Below, in pieces: positions 20,698-30,132 of a stretch of DNA of 64,000 nucleotides; position 1 is the first letter of the stretch; each line of letters begins with the position of its first letter. Below the pieces are notes generated by a model. That model did no database searches. It saw only the letters and a list, made by a program, of their open reading frames with translations, and had not been told where the DNA came from. The DNA comes from Aggregatibacter segnis ATCC 33393 (GTDB lineage Bacteria > Pseudomonadota > Gammaproteobacteria > Enterobacterales > Pasteurellaceae): contig NZ_GL622200.1 of assembly GCF_000185305.1 (NCBI RefSeq), positions 1,920,093 to 1,984,092 of the forward strand. Reading direction: 5' to 3'. The translations under genes and the position numbers were made by a program.

Positions 20698-21346
20698 ATT
20701 TTGCTCTCCGAGTCCGGCGTTCTAAATAACTGATAAACAGAGACATCGGTAATAGAATGATCAAATAAAACACCACTAATAAAAATAAGGCCTCATTGGT
20801 TTTGTAATCGAGCCCGATGACTTCTTTCGCTACAAACATCAGTTCGGCTACAGCAACGGCACTGATCACTGAGGTTTCTTTCATTAAGAACAAGCAATTT
20901 GCGCCGATTGCAGGTGTCGCAATCGCAAAGGCCTGTGGGAAAATCACATAGCGAAAAGCTTGAAAAGGGGTTAGACCAATACTTAAGGCTGATTCAATTT
21001 GCCCTTTTGATACCGCTTCCAGACCTCCACGAATAGCTTCTGCCATATAGCTTCCACCTAAAAATGCCAGGCCGATAATGCCGCAAGTAAACCCATCTAA
21101 TTTCAGACCAATTTTAGAAAGCCCAAAATAGAGAAAAAATACTTGAATTAATAAAGGCGTATTGCGAGAAAGCTCGATATAGCCTTTTACTAGCCAAGTT
21201 AATGATTTGACTTTGTAGGTGGTAATCACCGCACAAATCACACCAATTACCAGCGACAATAAAATCCCCCAAAAGGCGAGATGAAGTGTCATCAGCATGG
21301 CATGAACAAAACGTGGTGTGGCACTTAAAATATAATCCCAATTCAT
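20687..21346 (-). CDS. Amino acid ABC transporter permease (HisQ/GlnP type)
   Basis: 219-aa partner permease with the motifs ELSRNTPLLIQVFFLYFGL and the EAA loop IRGGLEAVSKGQIESALSIG. First gene of the importer operon; the promoter should lie within 21347-21480. Confidence 0.92.
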   Translation of the reverse strand: MNWDYILSATPRFVHAMLMTLHLAFWGILLSLVIGVICAVITTYKVKSLTWLVKGYIELSRNTPLLIQVFFLYFGLSKIGLKLDGFTCGIIGLAFLGGSYMAEAIRGGLEAVSKGQIESALSIGLTPFQAFRYVIFPQAFAIATPAIGANCLFLMKETSVISAVAVAELMFVAKEVIGLDYKTNEALFLLVVFYLIILLPMSLFISYLERRTRRAKYGA

Positions 21347-21486
21347 TTTTCATGATTTAATCGTTTGCGTGGCAATATAGTAAAAAATTTTGAATCGGTG
21401 AGAAAAGAATGGAAAGTTATTACCTATAATGAAATGTAATAAGCAGAGGGTTTTAAATAAAATAAATGGTGGTTAGGAATGAAAAA

Positions 21487-21509
21487 ACGGGGCTTTATTC
21501 AGCCCCGTC
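21487..21509 (-). terminator. Rho-independent terminator
   Basis: ACGGGGCT/AGCCCCGT stem with a 7-nt loop. On the minus strand it is followed by T6. It terminates whatever comes from 21520 rightwards on that strand and insulates the importer operon. Confidence 0.8.
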
Positions 21510-21519
21510 GTTGTTTATT

Positions 21520-21705
21520 TTAATCACGTTTCGCAATAAGTGCGGTTGGTTCTTCGTCTGTTTTTGGTTCATCTTGTATTTCAGCAGGTTTATCTTGAAT
21601 AGACATGGCTGATTTTAAACTGTCTTGACGAATTTTTTTCCGCTGCTGCTTTGTCGCCAACACATAAGACGCCTCCGATGGCGCAAGCGTCCACGCTTGT
21701 GACAA
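21520..21705 (-). pseudogene. Probable C-terminal gene remnant joined to a REP-like repeat
   Basis: 61-codon frame whose first dozen codons (MSQAWTLAPSEAS) are encoded by a copy of the dispersed palindrome at 21677-21702. The rest (QQRKKIRQDSLKSAMSIQDK and a Glu/Lys/Pro-rich tail) reads like the hydrophilic end of a larger protein. A proper terminator follows its stop, as expected for a real gene end. No domain recognised. Confidence 0.4.
21677..21702. repeat. REP-like dispersed palindrome copy
   Basis: Contains GCGCAAGCGTCCACGCTTGT, with internal inverted repeat CAAGCGT-CC-ACGCTTG. Same core as the pair at 22978-23050 and the partial copy at 14932-14952. Confidence 0.65.
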
Positions 21706-21824
21706 TTTTCCTAAGAATTAATCAATGAACAAACGCCTTACAAAATCCTCTTACGTTGGAAATATCGTCGTATCCGGTGATGGCGTAATTACATCCTAAA
21801 ATTCTCTATTTTTTTATCACGATG

Positions 21825-21869
21825 AAAAAGTGCGGTCAAAATTTACAGTGGATTTTCACCGCACTTTTT
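21825..21869. terminator. USS-pair hairpin
   Basis: AAAAAGTGCGGTCAAAAT and ATTTTCACCGCACTTTTT form an 18-bp stem with one mismatch. It lies downstream of the trpS terminator in 21706-21940; no gene is visible in that gap. Confidence 0.65.
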
Positions 21870-21896
21870 GTTTGCCTTTAGCTTTTCCCTTGAAAT

Positions 21897-21923
21897 AAAA
21901 AAGCGGCTTTAACGCCGCTTTTG
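21897..21923 (-). terminator. trpS terminator
   Basis: AAGCGGC/GCCGCTT stem with TTTAAC loop and T run on the minus strand, about 18 bp past the trpS stop. Confidence 0.85.
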
Positions 21924-21940
21924 TTTTTGTGTGGAATGAC

Positions 21941-22945
21941 TTACTTCGCGCCAATAAACCCAATGGCGTCATACACTTTCGCTAACGTTTCTTGTGCACG
22001 TGCTTTGGCTTTTTCCGCACCGTCTTTAGCAATTTGGAGGAGTAATTCCTCGTTATTGCGGAAATGATGGTAGCGTTCTTGCAACGTAGTCAACATGGCA
22101 GAAACTTCGTCAGCAACAGCACCTTTCAAGTGACCATACATTTTGCCTTCAAATTCCAGCTCAAGTTCTGCAATGGTTTTGCCGCTCACGCCGGAGAGAA
22201 TATCGAGCAGATTGGACACGCCCGCTTTATTTTTCACGTCATAACGAATCACCGGCGGCTCATCGGAGTCGGTTACCGCGCGTTTGATTTTCTTCGCAAC
22301 CGCTTTCGGGTCTTCTAATAAGCCGATAACGTTGTTGCGGTTTTCGTCCGATTTAGACATTTTCTTTTCAGGCTCCAACAAGGACATCACGCGTGCGCCT
22401 GCTTTCGGGATAAACACTTCCGGCACGGCAAAGTGCGGTCCGTATAACGCATTAAAACGTTGCGCGATGTCGCGGGTGATTTCCAAATGTTGTTTTTGAT
22501 CTTCGCCTACCGGCACTTGGTTGGCTTGGTAAAGCAAAATGTCTGCCGCCATTAAGACCGGATAAGTGAACAAGCCGACGTTGATATTTTCCGCATAACG
22601 GGCGGATTTATCTTTAAATTGGGTCATGCGACTCATTTCGCCGAAATACGTGTAACAATTTAATACCCAAGCCAACTGTGCGTGTTCCGGCACATGAGAT
22701 TGAATGAAAATCGTGGATTTTGCCGGGTCGATGCCACAGGCTAAATATAACGCCAATACGTCCAAAGTGGCTTTGCGTAATGCTGCCGGGTCTTGACGCA
22801 CGGTGATGGCATGTTGATCCACAATACAGAACAAGCATTCGTAGTCATCCTGCATTTTCACCCACTGACGCAACGCACCGAGGTAGTTACCGATAGTCAA
22901 TTCACCTGATGGCTGTACGCCGCTGAACACAATAGGTTTGCTCAT
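21941..22945 (-). CDS. trpS: Tryptophanyl-tRNA synthetase
   Basis: Charges tRNA-Trp. The 334-aa class I synthetase has the HIGH-equivalent in [23 protein letters not shown], and [11 protein letters not shown] as the KMSKS loop. Length and sequence match E. coli TrpS (334 aa). Last gene of rpe-gph-trpS, as in E. coli; a large inverted repeat separates it from gph. Confidence 0.97.
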   Translation of the reverse strand: MSKPIVFSGVQPSGELTIGNYLGALRQWVKMQDDYECLFCIVDQHAITVRQDPAALRKATLDVLALYLACGIDPAKSTIFIQSHVPEHAQLAWVLNCYTYFGEMSRMTQFKDKSARYAENINVGLFTYPVLMAADILLYQANQVPVGEDQKQHLEITRDIAQRFNALYGPHFAVPEVFIPKAGARVMSLLEPEKKMSKSDENRNNVIGLLEDPKAVAKKIKRAVTDSDEPPVIRYDVKNKAGVSNLLDILSGVSGKTIAELELEFEGKMYGHLKGAVADEVSAMLTTLQERYHHFRNNEELLLQIAKDGAEKAKARAQETLAKVYDAIGFIGAK

Positions 22946-22977
22946 TTTTACATCCTTAATTTTTAAATCTTATTATT

Positions 22978-23050
22978 GATAGCGCAAGCATCCACGCTTG
23001 TGCTGTAGCCAAAATTAAATAAAGGCACAAACGTGGGCGTTTGCGCTATC
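22978..23050. repeat. Inverted pair of REP-like palindromes between gph and trpS
   Basis: GATAGCGCAAGCATCCACGC... and its near-complement ...GCGTTTGCGCTATC lie about 21 bp apart and can fold into one long hairpin. Each arm is itself a small palindrome (CAAGC-A/G-T-CC-ACGCTTG type). Related copies lie at 21677-21702 and near 14932-14952. In the gph-trpS transcript it would form a strong stem that could stabilise or attenuate the mRNA. Confidence 0.7.
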
Positions 23051-23066
23051 CATTCAGAAGAATCAA

Positions 23067-23741
23067 TCAAACAAGCGTCAATAACGCCGCGAAATCCTCA
23101 AACACCCAATCCGGATGGGATTCAGAGATTGGAATGTTGTAGTTGTAACCGTAAGTCAACCCCACCACCGGGCAGCCGGCATTATGGGCAGCAATAATAT
23201 CATTGCGGGAATCGCCGACAAACAGCACTTGTTTCGGGTATAAGCCGAATTTACCGCATAAATAGAATAGCGGGCCCGGGTGCGGTTTGATGGCCGGTAA
23301 AGATTGTCCGCCCAACACTTCATCAAATAACTCTTCAATGCCGAAAGCCTTTAACACAGGGCGGGTATGTTGGGTCGGTTTGTTGGTAACCACAGCCAAA
23401 CGGTAACCTTTGGCTTTAAGTTTCTGCAAGGTGTCTTTTACGTGAGGGAATAAACGGCTGCGATTGCAGATATTTTCGCCGTAAAAGATATTAAAACGCT
23501 CTTTTAATGTGGCAATTTGGCCTTCCGTCAAGGTTTTGCCCGATTGTGCCGTTGCCCATTCTAACGCGCGGGCAATTAAAATCTGCGCGCCGTTGCCAAT
23601 CCAAGTGAGCACCAACGCTTCAGGCGCTTGTGGTAAATCGAATTCTGCTAATGCTGAGTTCACAGATAGCGCCAAATCAGGCAGACTGTCCACCAAGGTG
23701 CCATCTAAATCGAAACCGATTAATTTAAACTGTCCTGTCAT
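23067..23741 (-). CDS. gph: Phosphoglycolate phosphatase
   Basis: HAD-family hydrolase that removes 2-phosphoglycolate formed during DNA repair. The 224-aa product has motif I GFDLDGTLVDS (Asp11, Asp13), motif II VTNKP, and motif III/IV KPHPGP and FVGDSRNDI. It starts 3 bp after the rpe stop, as in the E. coli rpe-gph pair. Confidence 0.94.
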   Translation of the reverse strand: MTGQFKLIGFDLDGTLVDSLPDLALSVNSALAEFDLPQAPEALVLTWIGNGAQILIARALEWATAQSGKTLTEGQIATLKERFNIFYGENICNRSRLFPHVKDTLQKLKAKGYRLAVVTNKPTQHTRPVLKAFGIEELFDEVLGGQSLPAIKPHPGPLFYLCGKFGLYPKQVLFVGDSRNDIIAAHNAGCPVVGLTYGYNYNIPISESHPDWVFEDFAALLTLV

Positions 23742-23743
23742 GC

Positions 23744-24418
23744 TTATTTTCCTACTGCGGCTAACTGTTGACGCATTTCATCAATGACTTTTTTGTAGTC
23801 CGGCTGATCGAAAATCGCCGAACCGGCAACAAACATATCCGCACCGGCGCGGGCAATTTCTGCAATATTGCTCGCTTTCACGCCGCCATCGACTTCCAAA
23901 CGAATATCTAATCCGCTCTCATCAATGCGTTTTCTCGCCTGTTTCAGTTTTTCTAAGGTTGCCGGAATGAAAGATTGTCCGCCAAAGCCCGGATTCACCG
24001 ACATCAATAAAATAATATCCACTTTGTCCATCACATAATCTAAATAACTTAACGGCGTTGCCGGGTTAAATACTAAACCGGATTTACAACCGTTATCGCG
24101 GATAAGTTGCAAAGTGCGGTCGATATGTTCAGAGGATTCCGGGTGGAAGGTAATGTAGCTGGCACCGGCTTTAGCGAAATCCGGGATAATGCGATCCACC
24201 GGTTTCACCATCAAATGCACGTCAATCGGCGCAGTAATACCATAATCGCGTAAGGCTTTGCACACGGCAGGACCGAAAGTTAAGTTCGGGACATAATGGT
24301 TATCCATCACATCAAAATGAACGACATCACCACCGCACTTTAAGACATTTTCCACATCTTCACCCAAACGCGCTAAGTCAGCAGAAAGAATGGAAGGAGC
24401 AATTAAATAGGGTTTCAT
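23744..24418 (-). CDS. rpe: Ribulose-phosphate 3-epimerase
   Basis: Interconverts ribulose-5-P and xylulose-5-P in the pentose phosphate pathway. The 224-aa TIM barrel has [13 protein letters not shown], the metal-binding [30 protein letters not shown] and [10 protein letters not shown] 24418 has GAGGT just upstream; a GTG two codons earlier is unlikely. First gene of rpe-gph-trpS. Confidence 0.96.
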   Translation of the reverse strand: MKPYLIAPSILSADLARLGEDVENVLKCGGDVVHFDVMDNHYVPNLTFGPAVCKALRDYGITAPIDVHLMVKPVDRIIPDFAKAGASYITFHPESSEHIDRTLQLIRDNGCKSGLVFNPATPLSYLDYVMDKVDIILLMSVNPGFGGQSFIPATLEKLKQARKRIDESGLDIRLEVDGGVKASNIAEIARAGADMFVAGSAIFDQPDYKKVIDEMRQQLAAVGK

Positions 24419-24572
24419 GGGCACCTCACAGGCTATTAAAAATTACCTTATCTTACTACGATACACCTCAATTTTTAAGAAATTATTCGGCGCCGGGCGG
24501 GCAATATCGCATTTTGGTACAATTCAAGGTAAACTAAGCGCAATTTTTTTCGATTCGATTTACCGGTTTTTT

Positions 24573-24851
24573 ATGCGCTTATTTCTCTCTTTATTATTTG
24601 CGGTTTTAGTGCTGTTCCAATACGATTTTTGGTTCGGCAAAAACGGCTATTGGGATTATAAAAACACCACCAAAGAAATCGCCGTCCATCAACAGGAAAA
24701 TGAAAAACTTTCCCAACGAAATCAAATCATTGCTGCAGAAATTAAAGACTTAAAAGAAGGGGTGGATGCCATTGAAGAGCGCGCCCGTTTACAGCATGAA
24801 ATGGTGAAACCAAACGAAACTTTCTATCACATCGTCAAAGAACACAAATAA
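24573..24851 (+). CDS. ftsB: Cell division protein FtsB
   Basis: Bitopic division protein that joins FtsQ and FtsL and activates septal wall synthesis. The 92-aa product has an N-terminal membrane helix ([20 protein letters not shown]) and then a periplasmic coiled coil ([19 protein letters not shown]) and [17 protein letters not shown]. The frame is open 52 codons upstream, but ATG 24573 matches the family. Its stop overlaps the ispD start by one base, the standard ftsB-ispD-ispF order. Confidence 0.95.
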   Translation: MRLFLSLLFAVLVLFQYDFWFGKNGYWDYKNTTKEIAVHQQENEKLSQRNQIIAAEIKDLKEGVDAIEERARLQHEMVKPNETFYHIVKEHK

Positions 24852-25546
24852 TGACCTCAAATCGCAAGATTATCGCCGTTGTGCCGGCGGCCGGCATTGG
24901 CAGTCGGATGCAGGCGGACAAACCGAAACAATACCTTCCTATTCACGGACACCCCATTTTGCAGCACACCTTAAACGTGTTGCTTTCTTATCCACACATC
25001 AGCCAAATCGTGTTGGCAGTGGCTGCCGACGATCCTTACATTGCTCAACTTAACCTGACACAAAACCCGAAAATTACGTTAGTCGAAGGTGGAGAAACCC
25101 GTGCTGATTCGGTGTTAAACGGATTAAAAGCGATACAAAATGCCGGCACGGATGTTTGGGTAATGGTGCATGATGCGGCACGTCCTTGTTTAACCCACGG
25201 CGATTTGGATAAATTGCTTGAAATTAATGATGACAATGGCGCGATTTTGGCGATTCCGGCGACGGATACCATCAAGCGTGCCCTACCTTCACAACAAATT
25301 GCCCACACTGAAGATCGCAGCCAACTTTGGCTAGCGCAAACGCCACAATTTTTCCGCGCAGAGTTATTACGAAATGCGTTAATCCACGCCCAACGACAAC
25401 AGCTTGCCGTGACTGATGAAGCCTCTGCCATGGAACTCGCGGGATTTCAACCGCACTTAGTGGCAGGACGTAGCGATAATATTAAAGTCACCCGCCCGGA
25501 AGATTTGGCGCTGGCAGAATTTTATTTAATGAGGAAGACAACATGA
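24851..25546 (+). CDS. ispD: 2-C-methyl-D-erythritol 4-phosphate cytidylyltransferase
   Basis: Transfers CMP to MEP in the non-mevalonate isoprenoid pathway. The 231-aa product has the nucleotide-binding loop [16 protein letters not shown] near the N-terminus, [10 protein letters not shown] and the C-terminal [14 protein letters not shown]. It overlaps ispF by four bases (ATGA), so the two consecutive pathway steps are translationally coupled. Confidence 0.97.
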   Translation: MTSNRKIIAVVPAAGIGSRMQADKPKQYLPIHGHPILQHTLNVLLSYPHISQIVLAVAADDPYIAQLNLTQNPKITLVEGGETRADSVLNGLKAIQNAGTDVWVMVHDAARPCLTHGDLDKLLEINDDNGAILAIPATDTIKRALPSQQIAHTEDRSQLWLAQTPQFFRAELLRNALIHAQRQQLAVTDEASAMELAGFQPHLVAGRSDNIKVTRPEDLALAEFYLMRKTT

Positions 25547-26022
25547 TACGAATCGGCCATGGTTTTGACGTTCACGCTTTCGGCACCGACAACCCGCTCA
25601 TTATCGGCGGCGTCACCATTCCCTTTGACAAAGGCTTTATCGCTCATTCCGACGGCGATGTGGCGCTCCATGCGCTAACCGATGCCTTACTCGGCGCAGT
25701 CGCCTTGGGTGACATCGGCAAATTATTTCCCGACACTGACATGCAATACAAAGGCGCAGACAGCCGCGTGTTATTGCGCGAGGCGTACCGTCAAGTACAG
25801 GAAAAAGGCTATGTCGTAGGCAACGTGGATGTCACCATCATCGCCCAAGCGCCAAAAATGCGTCCACACATTGATGCCATGCGCGCCCTGATCGCACAGG
25901 ATTTGTCTGTCGACATCGAACAAGTCAACGTCAAAGCCACCACCTCAGAAAAGCTTGGCTTTACCGGTCGCGGTGAAGGCATTGCCTGCGAAGCAGTGGC
26001 ATTGTTGGTACGCAAATCATGA
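25543..26022 (+). CDS. ispF: 2-C-methyl-D-erythritol 2,4-cyclodiphosphate synthase
   Basis: Cyclises CDP-ME-2-phosphate in the MEP isoprenoid pathway. The 159-aa protein has zinc ligands GFDVH (Asp9, His11) and HSDGDVALH (His43), then [11 protein letters not shown] and the [16 protein letters not shown] ending. Coupled to ispD upstream and to truD downstream (ATGATGG over its stop). Confidence 0.97.
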   Translation: MIRIGHGFDVHAFGTDNPLIIGGVTIPFDKGFIAHSDGDVALHALTDALLGAVALGDIGKLFPDTDMQYKGADSRVLLREAYRQVQEKGYVVGNVDVTIIAQAPKMRPHIDAMRALIAQDLSVDIEQVNVKATTSEKLGFTGRGEGIACEAVALLVRKS

Positions 26023-27029
26023 TGGATTTAGCCTATTTGCAAAAAACACCGCCAAAACAGACCGCACTTTTAAAAGCGGAATATGCGGATTTTGTGGTGA
26101 AAGAACAGCTCGGCTACGACATGAGTGGCGATGGTGAATTTGTTGCCGTGAAAGTGCGCAAAACCGATTGCAACACCTTGTTTGTAGGCGAGCAACTGGC
26201 AAAATTCGCCGGCATTTCTGCGCGCAACATGAGCTACGCCGGTTTGAAAGATCGCAAAGCCGTTACCGAGCAATGGTTCAGTCTGCAAATGCCCGGACAA
26301 CCGACACCGGATTTCAATCAATTTTCTCTCGAAGGGGTAGAAATTCTCGACGTCACCCGCCACCAACGCAAAATTCGTATCGGCAGCTTACAAGGCAATC
26401 ATTTTGAGATTTTGCTCCGCAACACTGAAGAAACCGACGAACTCAAAGTGCGGTTAGATTTTCTGGCAAAAAACGGCTTCCCAAATTATTTCACCGAACA
26501 ACGTTTTGGCCGTGATGGCAATAACTTAGCGCAGGCGTTACGCTGGGCAAACGGCGAAATTAACGTCAAAGATCGCAATAAGCGTAGCTTCTATCTTTCT
26601 GCTGCGCGTAGCGAAATTTTTAATTTAATCGTGTCCAAACGGATGGAATTAGACTTGGCACAGCAGATTTTGGTCGGCGATGTTTTACAACTGAACGGTT
26701 CGCACAGCTGGTTTGTGGTGAACGAGTCGGAAGATTTGGCGCAGCTGCAACAGCGTTTGGCACAACAAGATGTTTTACTCACAGCGCCACTTATCGGCGA
26801 AGAAGAGAAAAGTGCGGTCGATTTTGAACATGAAATTTTCGCACAACATCAGGCGTTATTCGCGTTAATGCGCCAAGAACGTATGAAAGCGGCACGCCGC
26901 CCAATATTAATGCAGCCACAGCAATTCCAATGGCAATTTGAACCAAACGGCTTGCGCCTTCAATTTGACTTACCGGCGGGCAGTTATGCCACTGCGCTCA
27001 TTCGCGAATTGGTCAATGTCGAAAATTAA
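26019..27029 (+). CDS. truD: tRNA pseudouridine(13) synthase TruD
   Basis: Makes pseudouridine 13 in tRNA-Glu. The 336-aa product has the catalytic aspartate in [14 protein letters not shown] (Asp78), [16 protein letters not shown] and RDRNKRS-type motif [18 protein letters not shown]. Two adjacent ATG codons (26019, 26022) overlap the ispF stop. Follows ispF as in E. coli. Confidence 0.95.
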   Translation: MMDLAYLQKTPPKQTALLKAEYADFVVKEQLGYDMSGDGEFVAVKVRKTDCNTLFVGEQLAKFAGISARNMSYAGLKDRKAVTEQWFSLQMPGQPTPDFNQFSLEGVEILDVTRHQRKIRIGSLQGNHFEILLRNTEETDELKVRLDFLAKNGFPNYFTEQRFGRDGNNLAQALRWANGEINVKDRNKRSFYLSAARSEIFNLIVSKRMELDLAQQILVGDVLQLNGSHSWFVVNESEDLAQLQQRLAQQDVLLTAPLIGEEEKSAVDFEHEIFAQHQALFALMRQERMKAARRPILMQPQQFQWQFEPNGLRLQFDLPAGSYATALIRELVNVEN

Positions 27030-27043
27030 AACACAGGAAGAAT

Positions 27044-27784
27044 ATGAATATTTTATTGAGTAACGACGACGGCATTCACGCGCCGGGCATTCGCGCCATG
27101 GCAGATGCCTTGCGCAAGATCGCCAACGTCACCATCGTCGCACCTGACAGCAACCGCAGTGCCGCCTCAAGTTCGTTAACCTTAGTGAAACCATTACAAC
27201 CGTTACATTTAGAAAGTGGCGATTATTGCGTTAACGGTACGCCCGCCGATTGCGTGCACATTGCGCTCAACGGTTTTCTTTCCGGGCGCATCGATTTAGT
27301 GGTATCCGGCATTAACGCCGGCGCAAACTTGGGGGACGATGTATTGTATTCCGGTACCGTGGCCGCCGCCTTTGAAGGGCGCCACCTTGGCTTGCCGTCT
27401 ATTGCGGTGTCTCTTGACGGCCGTCAACATTTTGAAACGGCAGCCCGTGTGGTATGTGAACTCGTCCCTAAATTACATTCTCAATTATTGGGCAAACACG
27501 AAATTCTTAATATTAATGTGCCGGATGTGCCTTATGAAGAGCTCAAAGGCATTAAAGTCTGCCATTTGGGTTACCGTTCTTCTTCCGCCGAAGTCATTAA
27601 ACAAAAAAGCCCGCGTGGCGAAGATATTTATTGGATCGGGCTGAGCGGATTGCCGGAATATGAGGGCGAAGGTACAGATTTTCATGCGGTAAAAAACGGC
27701 TATGTCTCCATCACGCCAATTCAAGTGGACATGACGGCGCACCACTCAATGAAGGCTTTACAACATTGGTTAGAAAGTGAATAA
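27044..27784 (+). CDS. surE: 5'/3'-nucleotidase SurE
   Basis: Metal-dependent nucleotidase/exopolyphosphatase active in stationary phase. The 246-aa product has [10 protein letters not shown] (metal ligands Asp8, Asp9), [25 protein letters not shown] and [19 protein letters not shown]. It follows truD after 14 bp; pcm, which follows surE in E. coli, is absent. Confidence 0.96.
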   Translation: MNILLSNDDGIHAPGIRAMADALRKIANVTIVAPDSNRSAASSSLTLVKPLQPLHLESGDYCVNGTPADCVHIALNGFLSGRIDLVVSGINAGANLGDDVLYSGTVAAAFEGRHLGLPSIAVSLDGRQHFETAARVVCELVPKLHSQLLGKHEILNINVPDVPYEELKGIKVCHLGYRSSSAEVIKQKSPRGEDIYWIGLSGLPEYEGEGTDFHAVKNGYVSITPIQVDMTAHHSMKALQHWLESE

Positions 27785-27811
27785 TTTCACCCTTCAAGAT
27801 AAGGAAACGAA

Positions 27812-28387
27812 ATGAATTTGTTTGGCACAATGTACGATAAAACCATGGCTTGGTCGAAACACCGTTTCGCCCCATTTTGGTTATCGTTTGTCAGTTTTAT
27901 CGAAGCAATTTTCTTCCCCATTCCGCCGGATGTCATGCTTATCCCAATGTCCATGTCAAAACCGCAAAGTGCGGTCAAATTTGCCTTATTTACGGCGATT
28001 GCTTCCGTGTTGGGTGGCATCATCGGTTATGCATTGGGTTATTATGCGTTTGATTTTGTAGAACATTACATCAACCAATGGGGCTATCAAGCACATTGGC
28101 AAACCGCTATTCAATGGTTTGAAAAATGGGGTATTTTAGTGGTGTTTGTGGCAGGTTTCTCACCAATTCCTTACAAAGTTTTCACCATCTGTGCCGGCGT
28201 GATGCAAATGGCATTTTTACCCTTTGTCATCACCGCGTTTATTTCTCGTGCGGCAAGGTTCTTATTGGTCGCTAAATTAGCGGCTTGGGGTGGCGAAAAA
28301 TTTGCAGCAAAACTGCGCAAATCCATTGAAGTCATCGGTTGGTCGGTGGTGATTTTAGCCGTTGTCGCTTATTTTATTTTACGTTAA
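27812..28387 (+). CDS. yqaA: YqaA/DedA-type inner-membrane protein (VTT domain)
   Basis: 191-aa membrane protein of the SNARE-associated/VTT family: FIEAIFFPIPPDVMLIPMSM near the N-terminus, repeated glycine-rich helices, FVAGFSPIPYKVFTICAGV and ISRAARFLLVAKLAAWGGEK. DedA relatives act in lipid-carrier recycling and membrane homeostasis; the role of this member is not established. A USS encodes KPQSAVKF. It sits between surE and nlpD. Confidence 0.88.
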   Translation: MNLFGTMYDKTMAWSKHRFAPFWLSFVSFIEAIFFPIPPDVMLIPMSMSKPQSAVKFALFTAIASVLGGIIGYALGYYAFDFVEHYINQWGYQAHWQTAIQWFEKWGILVVFVAGFSPIPYKVFTICAGVMQMAFLPFVITAFISRAARFLLVAKLAAWGGEKFAAKLRKSIEVIGWSVVILAVVAYFILR

Positions 28388-28400
28388 TCAAGGTTATAAA

Positions 28401-28589
28401 ATGAAAAAATCAATTTTATTATTGTCTATGGTATTAACTCTCGCAGCCTGTTCTTCTGATGATGCTCGCAAAGACGAAAATTCACTTCCGCCGGGCATTA
28501 TGCAACCGGTAGAAGGCACCGGTGCTATCGCAGGCGGTAGTTGGATGCCGGAAATTCAACAACAACGTATGCCAACAAATATGCAATAA
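28401..28589 (+). CDS. Small lipoprotein resembling the NlpD N-terminus
   Basis: 62-aa lipoprotein (lipobox LAAC, MKKS start at 28401 after AAGGTTATAAA). Its mature part matches the beginning of the adjacent NlpD residue by residue in places: LPPGIMQPV against LSPGMMQPV, and WMPEIQQQRMPTNMQ against WEPQIQQSSVPNSMN. It looks like a partial tandem duplication of nlpD kept as a separate gene 11 bp upstream. No function is known. Confidence 0.8.
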   Translation: MKKSILLLSMVLTLAACSSDDARKDENSLPPGIMQPVEGTGAIAGGSWMPEIQQQRMPTNMQ

Positions 28590-28600
28590 GGAATACCTCT

Positions 28601-29785
28601 ATGAAAAAATCCTTTTTACTTTTACCAATTACCCTTGCTGTTCTTACAGCTTGTAGCTCAGATTCTCCAGCCCCGGTAGAAAGTGCCGACGGCACATTAT
28701 CACCGGGCATGATGCAGCCGGTTGACAACCCATCTATGGGCGGTAATGCCACTTGGGAACCACAAATTCAACAAAGTAGCGTACCCAACAGCATGAACAC
28801 GCCAATGCCTCAAGCGCCGGCACAATCTGCGCCACAGCCGAATTTCCAACCAACTTATCAACCTCAACCGGTACAAAAACCACAAGCGGCGCCGGCAGTG
28901 CAAAATAAACCACAACAAACCTCGCAGGATTTCACGATTCCGCGCAATCCAACCACCAACGCACCGGATTACAGCCAAATTAACAAAGGCTTCTACAAAG
29001 GTAACACCTACACCGTGCGCAAAGGCGATACCATGTTCCTTATCGCGTATATTTCCGGTTTAGATGTAAAAGAATTAGCGGCTTTAAATAATATGAAGGA
29101 ACCTTACAATTTAAGCGTAGGGCAAACCTTGAAAGTGTCTAACGGACGTACTCAAAGCGTGGCACAACCTGCTGTTGCGCCTCAACCACAAGCGCCAGTT
29201 CAACAACCGGTGAGCACTGAGCCAACCGTTACTTACACGCCGGGTGCAAATGGCACACAATATGGTTCTGATGGCACTATCACCGGCCCGGTAAAAGCCA
29301 CCGCAGGCGGTTTACCGCCGGTAAATAGCGCACCGGTAAATCAACCAGTACAAGTTCAAAACCAACCTGTGGTAAGCCAACCAATCCCACAAGACAATGC
29401 ACCGGTCGCCTCCACCATTGCTTGGCGCTGGCCAACAAGTGGTAATGTCGTTCAAGGTTTTTCTAGCTCCGATGGTGGCAATAAAGGGATTGATATTGGC
29501 GGCTCTCGTGGTCAAGCCGTTAACGCAGCAGCAGGTGGCCGTGTCGTTTACGCCGGCAATGCACTCCGCGGTTACGGAAATCTTATCATCATCAAACATA
29601 ACGATGATTTCCTTAGTGCCTATGCCCACAACGACAGCATCTTAGTGAAAGATCAGCAAGAAGTGAAAGCCGGCCAACAAATCGCCAAAATGGGTAACAC
29701 CGGCACCAACGATGTAAAACTTCACTTTGAAATTCGCTACAAAGGCAAATCTGTGGATCCAACACGTTATTTACCACGTCGTTAA
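28601..29785 (+). CDS. nlpD: Murein hydrolase activator NlpD
   Basis: 394-aa outer-membrane lipoprotein (lipobox LTAC). A Gln/Pro-rich linker follows, then a LysM domain (YTVRKGDTMFLIAYISGLDVKEL, about residues 140-185), a second Q/P-rich linker, and a C-terminal LytM (M23) domain. The metalloprotease ligands are degenerate: NKGIDI in place of HxGxDi and KLHFEI in place of HLHFE. This is the state expected of NlpD, which activates the amidase AmiC rather than cutting wall itself. ATG 28601; rpoS, its partner in E. coli, does not follow. Confidence 0.94.
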   Translation: MKKSFLLLPITLAVLTACSSDSPAPVESADGTLSPGMMQPVDNPSMGGNATWEPQIQQSSVPNSMNTPMPQAPAQSAPQPNFQPTYQPQPVQKPQAAPAVQNKPQQTSQDFTIPRNPTTNAPDYSQINKGFYKGNTYTVRKGDTMFLIAYISGLDVKELAALNNMKEPYNLSVGQTLKVSNGRTQSVAQPAVAPQPQAPVQQPVSTEPTVTYTPGANGTQYGSDGTITGPVKATAGGLPPVNSAPVNQPVQVQNQPVVSQPIPQDNAPVASTIAWRWPTSGNVVQGFSSSDGGNKGIDIGGSRGQAVNAAAGGRVVYAGNALRGYGNLIIIKHNDDFLSAYAHNDSILVKDQQEVKAGQQIAKMGNTGTNDVKLHFEIRYKGKSVDPTRYLPRR

Positions 29786-29802
29786 TTTCAACTTATAAAA
29801 CT

Positions 29803-29848
29803 AAAAGTGCGGTCAGAAATTTAATCATTTTTCTGACCGCACTTTTTA
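29803..29848. terminator. nlpD terminator (USS pair)
   Basis: AAAAGTGCGGTCAGAAA and TTTCTGACCGCACTTTTT form a 17-bp perfect stem followed by T run, 17 bp past the nlpD stop. Confidence 0.88.
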
Positions 29849-29930
29849 TTTAATCAATTCAGGCTATTATTTTGCGACTCAACTTGAATCGCCCCGACTT
29901 TTGCGCTAAAGTTCGCACCAATTTCGAAAA

Positions 29931-30025
29931 GGAAGATCGTCGTTTCCGGTGAAGCGGCAGGACTTCAAATCCTGTTGAGGCTGCCAGCAGTCTCGGGTAG
30001 GTTCAACTCCTACGATCTTCCGCCA
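29931..30025 (+). tRNA. selC: tRNA-Sec (TCA)
   Basis: 95-nt tRNA with an 8-bp acceptor stem beginning GGAAGATC, a long variable arm, anticodon TCA in ACTTCAAAT, and encoded GCCA end. It is closely similar to E. coli selC. It reads UGA as selenocysteine together with SelB, whose gene lies near the right end of the window. selC is a well-known integration site; a broken integrase follows it. Confidence 0.97.
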
Positions 30026-30132
30026 ATCCATGTAATCCCGCATAAATCCACATAAACAACCCACCAACCCAATATCTAAAAAGCTTTATTGTAAATCTAC
30101 ATAAGCTACTAGTAATCGTTTTTTAGTTACTA

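Noticed and set aside
24417..24572. N-terminal extension of ftsB
   Set aside because: 52 extra codons not seen in the family and overlapping the rpe promoter/leader; ATG 24573 fits FtsB.
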